From Micrococcales bacterium (lineage in GTDB: Bacteria > Actinomycetota > Actinomycetes > Actinomycetales > Dermatophilaceae): DNA of 11,688 nucleotides. The notes under the pieces are model-generated. The model ran no database searches. It saw only the letters and a list, made by a program, of their open reading frames with translations, and was not told the DNA's origin. The stretch spans positions 1 through 11,688 of the forward strand of contig JAKDLQ010000052.1 of NCBI GenBank assembly GCA_030452775.1, read 5' to 3'. The position numbers and the translations under genes are program-made. Shown here one piece after another: positions 6,723 through 11,688 of the stretch (within the stretch, counting starts at the first letter, position 1; each line of letters opens with the position of its first letter).

Positions 6723-8077
6723 GAAGGCACCTCGTCGCCGAAGCGCGCCGTCACGGCCTGACCGTGAGCCGGCAGATCCTCGGCCTGCGCCAGGGTCACG
6801 ACGTGCCGAGCCACCTCGCGCAGCGCCGCCTCGTCGTAGTCGACGACATGGATGCCGCGCAGGAACGACTGGACGGACAGCCCGCTCGAGTGGCCGGCAC
6901 ACCCGCCGGTGGGCAGGACGTGATTCGACCCTGCGGCATAGTCGCCGAGGCTGACCGGGCTGTGTGGCCCGACGAAGACCGCGCCGGCGTTGCGGACCCG
7001 TGCGGCCACCGCGCCGGCGCCGCGCGTGAGGATCTCCAGGTGCTCGGCGGCATACGCATTGACGACCTGAAGTCCGGCGTCGATGTCATCGACGAGCACG
7101 ATGCGCGACTGCGTGCCCGCGAGGGCCTGCGAGATGCGTTCGGAGTGCTTCGCGGCGGGCACCCGCCGCTCGAGGGCGGTCGCGGTGGCGTCCGCGAGCA
7201 CCTCGCTGTCGGTGACGAGGACCGCGGCCGCGAACGGGTCGTGCTCGGCCTGGCTGATGAGGTCGGCGGCGACGAGCTCGGGGTCGGCGAAGGCGTCGGC
7301 GAGGATCGCGATCTCGGTGGGGCCCGCCTCCGTGTCGATGCCGATGAGCCCCTTGAGCAGGCGCTTGGCAGCGACGACCCAGATGTTGCCGGGACCGGTG
7401 ACCATCGAGACGGGCTCGCACCGGACCGGCACGCCCTCCGCTGCGTCCTCGGCGTCCTCGAACCCGTGGGCGAACATGGCGATCGCCTGCGCGCCGCCCA
7501 CCGCATAGACCTCGTCCACGCCGAGCAGGGCGCAGGTGGCGAGGATCGTCGGGTTGGGGTAGCCGGCGAAGTCGCCGACGTTCTCCCGCTGAGGGGGCGA
7601 GGTCACGGCGAGCGAGCCGACGCCGGCGAGCTGCGCGGGGACGACGTTCATGATGACGCTGCTCGGATAGACCGCGAGCCCGCCGGGGACGTAGAGGCCC
7701 ACCCGGTCGACCGGCACCCAGCGCTCGGTGACGGTGCCGCCCGCGACGACCCGGGTCGTGACATCGCTACGGCGCTGCTCGGCGTGCACGGTGCGGACCC
7801 GGGCGATCGACTCCTCGAGCGCGGCCCGCAGACCGGGGTCCAGCTCCTCGAGGGCCCGCGCAAGCACCTGCGCGGGCACCCGCAGATGGGTTGGGCGTAT
7901 GCCGTCGAAGCGCTCCGAGAGCTCGCGCAGCGCCTCCGCCCCGCGATGCTCGACGTCCGCGCAGATCGGCCGGACCCGGTCGAGGGCCGCTGTGACGTCG
8001 AGCTCGGCTCGGGGCAGGGCTGCCCGCAGGGAGCGCGCGTCGAGGCGGCGCCCACGCAGATCGAGGCGGGACATCAT
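6719..8077 (-). CDS. hisD: HisD: histidinol dehydrogenase
   Basis: A 452-residue zinc enzyme carrying out the last two steps, histidinol to histidine, with two NAD+. By comparison with the E. coli enzyme the zinc ligands are Gln276 and His279 (SQAEHD), Asp379 (SLGDYAAGS) and His438 (LPAHGQ); the catalytic pair Glu345-His346 is in AAEHLEIL. VGLYVPGG (126-133) and MVTGPGN (225-231) are family signatures. Two consecutive ATGs (8077 and 8074) begin the gene. There is no Shine-Dalgarno before them, but TAGACT lies 7 nt before the first, which fits a leaderless mRNA starting at that ATG. It is the first gene of the histidine cluster and begins 10 nt after the MFS gene. A leaderless start would leave no room for a leader peptide or T-box. 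Confidence 0.97.
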   Translation of the reverse strand: MMSRLDLRGRRLDARSLRAALPRAELDVTAALDRVRPICADVEHRGAEALRELSERFDGIRPTHLRVPAQVLARALEELDPGLRAALEESIARVRTVHAEQRRSDVTTRVVAGGTVTERWVPVDRVGLYVPGGLAVYPSSVIMNVVPAQLAGVGSLAVTSPPQRENVGDFAGYPNPTILATCALLGVDEVYAVGGAQAIAMFAHGFEDAEDAAEGVPVRCEPVSMVTGPGNIWVVAAKRLLKGLIGIDTEAGPTEIAILADAFADPELVAADLISQAEHDPFAAAVLVTDSEVLADATATALERRVPAAKHSERISQALAGTQSRIVLVDDIDAGLQVVNAYAAEHLEILTRGAGAVAARVRNAGAVFVGPHSPVSLGDYAAGSNHVLPTGGCAGHSSGLSVQSFLRGIHVVDYDEAALREVARHVVTLAQAEDLPAHGQAVTARFGDEVPS

Positions 8078-8084
8078 GGGAGCA

Positions 8085-8090
8085 AGTCTA
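8085..8090 (-). promoter_or_regulatory. Putative -10 element for leaderless hisD transcript
   Basis: The minus strand reads TAGACT, then 7 nt (TGCTCCC), then ATG 8077. This fits the actinobacterial TANNNT -10, with the start expected on the A of ATG. Its TAG is also the stop codon of the MFS gene. A weak -35-like CAGACC lies at 8108-8113 (17-nt spacer). The same hexamer sits before ptrB. Inferred from pattern only. Confidence 0.6.
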
Positions 8091-9302
8091 GGGTCGGGAG
8101 TCTGGATGGTCTGGATGGTCTGGGTGACCGGGGGGCGCGCCCCGCTGCACGAGGTGACCCGGGAACGAGAACGCCAGCGCGAGGTTGACCAGGCCCAGCC
8201 CGGCCACCAGCCAGAACAAGCTCATCACGTGGGTGTCGCCCACCCACAGACCCGCGGCCAGCACGAGCACCGACCCGATCCCGTTGGCCAGGCCCAGGGC
8301 GATCCCCGAGCCCATCGACCGGTTCTCGGGGAAGATGTCCTGGCCGATGAGCACCGTCGTCGAGGCGGTGAGGAAGATCGCGCTGCCGAGCAGCGCCGCG
8401 CAGACCCAGACCCACGCGCCCGGCAGGTACACCGTGGGAAGGATCAGCGCGGTGGTGGCGATCGAGGAGATGACGAGCACCGGGCGGCGACCGACCTGGT
8501 CCGCCAGGTGGCCACCCCACAGGTTGCCGACGACGCCGACCGTGATCATCGCGGTGATGATGCTCGCGCCTCGCACCAGTGAGCCTCCGCGCAGGTGCCA
8601 CATGATCGGGATGAAGGTGACCAGCACGAAGGTCGTGAACGCCTGGACCGAGCGGTAGGCGACGAGCGTCGCCATCGGCCGGGCATGCCGACGCCACTGG
8701 ATGCGGCCCGCCCGAGGAGGTTTGGGCGGCAGGCGCGGTGCCATCATGAACAGCAGCGGCACGGTGAGCAGCCCGGGCAGGCCCACGAGCCAGAGCCAGC
8801 CAAGCCCGAGGCCCGTGACGACCAGGCTCGCGGCGGTGGGCCAGATGCCGCGCCCGAGCTCGCCGCCGACGAGGAAGACCGAGGTCGGCAGACCCTGTCG
8901 ACCGCGCACCATGCTGCGCACCCCGGCGAGTGCCTGCGGGTGGAAGAGCGCCCCGCCGGCGCCGATCATCAGCAGCACGACGATGAGCACGGGTGTCGAC
9001 GGGGCGACGCCGAGCAGTGCGGCGCCGAGCGAGCTGAGGAAGAGCCCCAGCGTCGTGAGGCTGCGCCCGCCGGTGCGATCGGCCACCCAGCCGGTCACCG
9101 GCTGCAGCGCCTGGCCGACGATGAGCGCCGCCATGAAGGCGCCGGCCATCCGGACCGGCTCGCCCATCGCGATGAGGATGACGGGAAGCACGCCGGGCAG
9201 GTAGTTGGCGGCGCCGTCGTTGAGCAGATGCGACCACGACATGGCAAGCAGGCGTCGCCGGTTCGCCGGCTCTATCCGCGCCGTGGTTGTCACCCGATGC
9301 AT
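8088..9302 (-). CDS. MFS transporter, fosmidomycin-resistance (Fsr)-like
   Basis: A 404-residue inner-membrane protein with about 12 predicted helices in two halves separated by a basic loop (about 188-210). MFS motif A appears in both halves: GWVADRTGGR (71-80) and GGHLADQVGRRP (263-274). The N-terminal SHLLNDGAANYLPGVLPV and the later GQDIFPENRSMGSG resemble the Fsr branch of exporters, so proton-driven drug or metabolite export is the best guess; the substrate is unknown. The cytoplasmic tail ends in an HPDHPDHPDSRP repeat. It starts 22 nt after ptrB and is likely co-transcribed with it. ATG 9302 directly abuts GGCAGG, which is too close, so GTG 9293 (401 aa) is a plausible alternative start. 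Its 3' end carries the hisD promoter. Confidence 0.9.
   Translation of the reverse strand: MHRVTTTARIEPANRRRLLAMSWSHLLNDGAANYLPGVLPVILIAMGEPVRMAGAFMAALIVGQALQPVTGWVADRTGGRSLTTLGLFLSSLGAALLGVAPSTPVLIVVLLMIGAGGALFHPQALAGVRSMVRGRQGLPTSVFLVGGELGRGIWPTAASLVVTGLGLGWLWLVGLPGLLTVPLLFMMAPRLPPKPPRAGRIQWRRHARPMATLVAYRSVQAFTTFVLVTFIPIMWHLRGGSLVRGASIITAMITVGVVGNLWGGHLADQVGRRPVLVISSIATTALILPTVYLPGAWVWVCAALLGSAIFLTASTTVLIGQDIFPENRSMGSGIALGLANGIGSVLVLAAGLWVGDTHVMSLFWLVAGLGLVNLALAFSFPGHLVQRGAPPGHPDHPDHPDSRP
8100..8123 (-). repeat. Three CCAGAC tandem copies, 9-bp period, upstream of hisD
   Basis: The minus strand shows CCAGACCAT twice and a third CCAGAC, at 8115-8123, 8106-8114 and 8100-8105. They encode part of the repeated PDH tail of the MFS protein and also cover the -35 zone of the proposed hisD promoter (about -24 to -47). 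They could be a coding repeat only, or sites for a regulator. Confidence 0.55.
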
Positions 9303-9324
9303 CCTGCCAAGGCCTGCGCGCAGC

Positions 9325-11433
9325 TCAGGCCCTGGTCGAGACGGCGTCGATGAGCACGGCGGTCTCCCACGCCCACTGGCGCCACCGGTCGTAGCGGCCG
9401 GACTGCCCGCCGTGGCCGGCGGCCATCTCGGTGCGGAAGAGGATCGGCGGCGCGCCGGTCACGCCCTGGTCGGCATGCCGCATCGCGGCCACCCACTTGG
9501 CCGGCTCGGTCGCGAAGACCCGGGTGTCGTTGAGGCTCGTGGTGACCAGCAGGGCCGGATGCCGCCCGGGTGTGATGTTCTCGTAGGGCGCGTAGGACTT
9601 CATCCGTTCGTATGCCGCCGGGTCGGCCAGGGGGTTGCCCCACTCCTCCCACTCGATGACCGTGAGCGGCAGCGACGGGTCGAGGATCGAGGTCAGAGGG
9701 TCGACGAACGGCACCGAGGCATGGATGAAGCAGAAGCGGTCGGGAGCCATGTTGGCGACGGCGCCCATGAGCAGACCGCCGGCCGAGCCGCCCTCGGCCG
9801 CGAGCCGGTCCGGCGCGACGATGCGAGCCTCGCGCAGGTGATCGGCGCAGGCGATGAGGTCGGTGAACGTGTGCTGCTTGTGCTCGAGCTTGCCGTCGTC
9901 GTACCACTGCCGCCCCATCTCCGACCCGCCTCGGACATGAGCGATGGCAAAGACCCAGCCGCGCTGGAGCAATGAGAGCCTCATCACCGAGAACCACGGG
10001 TCGCTCGGGATCCCGTAGGCACCGTAGGCGTGCAGCAGCCCGGGAGCCGTGCCGTCGGCAGCGACGTCGTGGCGGTGCACGACCGAGATCGGGATCCGGG
10101 TCCCGTCCGGGGCGGTCGCCCACTCGCGGCGCTGCCGATACTGGGCGAGGTCGTGCCCGTCGCGGACCTGCTGGGACTTCAGCAGCGTGAAGGCCCGTGA
10201 CCGCACGTCGTAGTCCTCGACCGTCCTGGGCGTGACCAGAGACTCGTGGACGACCTGTATCGCTCTGGTGTCGGTCTCGGGGTTGGCGCCGAGGTGGATC
10301 GTGCCGATCGGCTCACCGACGCTGATGTCGTGCCGTTCGCCAAGCCCGTCCTTCGCATCCGGGTCGCGCAGCACGACCCGGATGCCGGTGCCGCCGCTGC
10401 GACGCAGCGAGACGGCGATGAAGTCGTCGAACCCGTCGACGCCGGTGACGTACTCGTCCTCGCTCGTGACTTCGAGTGGGCGCCAGTCCTCATGTGAGGT
10501 CGAGGTCAGCGGCGCCGCCGCGACCTCGAAGTTCACCCGCCGGGCATTGTGCACGATGAGGAGCTGGCCCCCCACCGGCTCGATGTCGTACTCGACGTTC
10601 TCGCGTCGTGGCGCGACGATGCGCGGCGCGGTCAGCGGTGCTGCGGCGTCGACGAGCCGGACTTCGCTCGTGGTCCTGGACCCGATGGAGATGATGACGA
10701 ACCGGTCGTCGCGAGAGCTGCCGAGCCCGACGAAGAAGCGTTCATCGGCCTCGTCGTGGACCAGGACGTCCGTCTCCGAGGGAGTGCCGAGCTCGTGGCG
10801 CCACACCTGGTGTGGCCGCCACGCCTCATCGAGCCGCGTGTAGAAGAGGTGACGCCCGTCGAGGGACCACGCGAGCGAGCCGCCCATCTGCCGGACGGCG
10901 TCATCGAGCAGTTCGCCGCTCGCGATCCGCTTGACGCGCACGTCGTAGCGTTCGTCGCCCGCGAGGTCGACGGCATACGCGAGCAGCTCGCCGCCCGGGG
11001 ACACCTCGCTCGCGGCGACCGCGAAGAACGCGTGGCCGCTCGCCTCGGCATTGTGGTCAAGGAGGATCTCCTCACCCTCGGGGGGGCGCCCGTCCTCGAG
11101 GGTCGGACGGATCGGGTGAGCATCCAGCGGGACCCGCGCATAGACGGGGTACTGCTGCCCCTCGATCGTCCGGGCGTAGTACCACCACCGGTCGTGACGC
11201 GCCGGCACGGTGAGGTCCGTCTCGTTGATCCGCGAGCGGAGCTCCTCGTAGATCGTGTCGGCGAGCGGCTTGAGATCCGCCGTGCGCTCACGCGCCCATG
11301 CGTTCTCGGCGGCCAGCAGCTCGAGGAACTCCGGGGAATCCCGATCGGCCATCCAGGCGTAGGGGTCCTCGAACGTGTCGCCGTGGTAGGTCCGGGCCAC
11401 GGGGTCTCGCCGCGCGATCGGTGGCTGTCGCAT
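9325..11433 (-). CDS. ptrB: Oligopeptidase B-like S9A serine peptidase
   Basis: A 702-residue prolyl-oligopeptidase-family enzyme of the oligopeptidase B type, which cuts short peptides after basic residues. The N-terminal part (about 1-430) is the seven-bladed propeller, starting with EDPYAWMAD (22-30). The C-terminal alpha/beta hydrolase has the triad Ser550 (GGSAGG), Asp636 (SLNDTRV) and His674 (AGHGGQSGR). HVRGGSEMGRQWY (499-511) is a strong family signature, and the acidic IEWEEWGNP (593-601) matches the region that selects basic P1 residues in E. coli OpdB. No signal peptide is seen, so it is probably cytosolic. ATG 11433 lies 6 nt after TAGACT with no Shine-Dalgarno, suggesting a leaderless mRNA. 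It is followed closely by the MFS gene. Length and motifs are normal. Confidence 0.94.
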   Translation of the reverse strand: MRQPPIARRDPVARTYHGDTFEDPYAWMADRDSPEFLELLAAENAWARERTADLKPLADTIYEELRSRINETDLTVPARHDRWWYYARTIEGQQYPVYARVPLDAHPIRPTLEDGRPPEGEEILLDHNAEASGHAFFAVAASEVSPGGELLAYAVDLAGDERYDVRVKRIASGELLDDAVRQMGGSLAWSLDGRHLFYTRLDEAWRPHQVWRHELGTPSETDVLVHDEADERFFVGLGSSRDDRFVIISIGSRTTSEVRLVDAAAPLTAPRIVAPRRENVEYDIEPVGGQLLIVHNARRVNFEVAAAPLTSTSHEDWRPLEVTSEDEYVTGVDGFDDFIAVSLRRSGGTGIRVVLRDPDAKDGLGERHDISVGEPIGTIHLGANPETDTRAIQVVHESLVTPRTVEDYDVRSRAFTLLKSQQVRDGHDLAQYRQRREWATAPDGTRIPISVVHRHDVAADGTAPGLLHAYGAYGIPSDPWFSVMRLSLLQRGWVFAIAHVRGGSEMGRQWYDDGKLEHKQHTFTDLIACADHLREARIVAPDRLAAEGGSAGGLLMGAVANMAPDRFCFIHASVPFVDPLTSILDPSLPLTVIEWEEWGNPLADPAAYERMKSYAPYENITPGRHPALLVTTSLNDTRVFATEPAKWVAAMRHADQGVTGAPPILFRTEMAAGHGGQSGRYDRWRQWAWETAVLIDAVSTRA

Positions 11434-11439
11434 CCCGCG

Positions 11440-11445
11440 AGTCTA
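11440..11445 (-). promoter_or_regulatory. Putative -10 element for leaderless ptrB transcript
   Basis: The minus strand reads TAGACT, then CGCGGG, then ATG 11433. The spacing puts transcription start at or next to the ATG. No convincing -35 is seen 16-18 nt upstream. It is identical to the hexamer before hisD, which supports both calls. Confidence 0.55.
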
Positions 11446-11688
11446 GATCCGCCTGTCGTCCGCCCCGCACGCCGGGATTCGATGTATAGGCGCGTCGTAT
11501 GTGACGCGCCTATACATCGAATCGCAGCCGCCTCGCCAAGTTTCTATTCGCTATCGCGAGCGACCAGCGCAACATTCGTGAGACAGGGTCTCCACTTGGG
11601 TACCCCTCAACCATGTCGCGAGCCAAATCTGGTGAGCGGACACCGGCAGAGGCAAACATTCAGGTGTTGACCGGCATGGGGGCATGAG
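11446..11688. other. Intergenic region and window edge without a recognised gene
   Basis: Apart from the palindrome at 11476-11523, I see no gene that can be supported. To the right of the palindrome the base composition falls visibly in GC compared with the coding part. A short GAGAC-AGG-GTCTC inverted repeat (11580-11592) and the 8-bp palindrome GGGTACCC (11598-11605) are present. On the minus strand two frames are open from the window edge: one to a TAG near 11558, the other for eight codons ending in MPVNT and a TGA at 11660-11662. Either could be the tail of a leftward gene, but neither is recognised. Confidence 0.45.
11476..11523. repeat. Perfect inverted repeat, 21-bp arms with 6-nt loop
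   Basis: The left arm (11476-11496) begins GATTCGATG and ends GGCGCGTC; the right arm (11503-11523) is its exact reverse complement; GTATGT (11497-11502) is the loop. RNA from either strand would form a very stable hairpin. There is no T-run on either side. It lies about 30 bp upstream of the ptrB -10. It may be a terminator of a gene beyond the right edge, a regulatory site for ptrB, or part of a small mobile or dispersed repeat. Confidence 0.9.

Noticed and set aside
5607..8188. Two long plus-strand open frames (384 and 474 codons)
   Set aside because: Antisense to hisC and hisD; compositionally biased, and no family features are visible.
10549..11670. 373-codon plus-strand open frame crossing the palindrome
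   Set aside because: Mostly antisense to ptrB and reads through the perfect inverted repeat; no domain or ribosome site supports it.
11613..11687. 24-codon plus-strand ORF whose TGA overlaps an ATG at 11684
   Set aside because: Too short, no Shine-Dalgarno, no recognised sequence, and the following frame leaves the window after two bases. The ATGA overlap may be chance.
1..11688. CRISPR array, tRNA, rRNA or riboswitch
   Set aside because: No spaced repeats of CRISPR type, no cloverleaf or rRNA-like sequence, and no leader region long enough for a riboswitch or T-box were found by eye.

Overview
The window is GC-rich throughout (about 70% by eye) and densely coded. Every confident gene lies on the minus strand, so transcription runs from the right end towards the left. 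A his cluster containing a PriA-type isomerase, a nearby SseB-family gene, GTG starts, GTGA/ATGA stop-start overlaps and TAGACT promoters set 6-7 nt before ATG together indicate a high-GC actinobacterium. Protein wording suggests Micrococcales, perhaps the Intrasporangiaceae/Dermatophilaceae group; that placement comes from memory of family sequences, not from a search.

Layout in transcription order (right to left). (1) 11434-11688 holds no confident gene. It contains a perfect inverted repeat with 21-bp arms and, next to the first gene, a putative leaderless promoter. (2) 9325-11433 is an oligopeptidase B-like S9 serine peptidase (ptrB), followed after 22 nt by an MFS exporter-like gene (8088-9302). 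(3) 3595-8077 is a histidine cluster: hisD, hisC, hisB, hisH and priA (hisA/trpF). Its genes overlap by 1 or 4 nt or are separated by 1 nt. A second TAGACT promoter overlaps the stop codon of the MFS gene and would start the hisD mRNA at its ATG. (4) The cluster runs straight into an SseB-family gene (GTGA overlap with priA) and a DUF445 membrane protein. (5) After a 54-nt gap comes an NADP-dependent MDR-type oxidoreductase with its own Shine-Dalgarno sequence. (6) 1-431 has no intact gene; it carries what looks like the last 39 codons of a transposase, facing the oxidoreductase.

HisC, HisB, HisD and PriA supply four histidine-pathway functions, PriA probably serving tryptophan synthesis as well. 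HisH is the glutaminase half of IGP synthase and needs HisF, which is not present here. HisG, HisE and HisI must also be encoded elsewhere. The oxidoreductase, peptidase and transporter have no evident link to histidine synthesis.

This is mostly ordinary chromosomal core sequence, and I found no convincing new multi-gene system. The points most worth a second look are the two matching leaderless promoters, the long palindrome at the right end, a Gln in PriA where well-studied homologues have a ligand-binding Arg, and the missing hisF with sseB and the DUF445 gene fused onto the operon.
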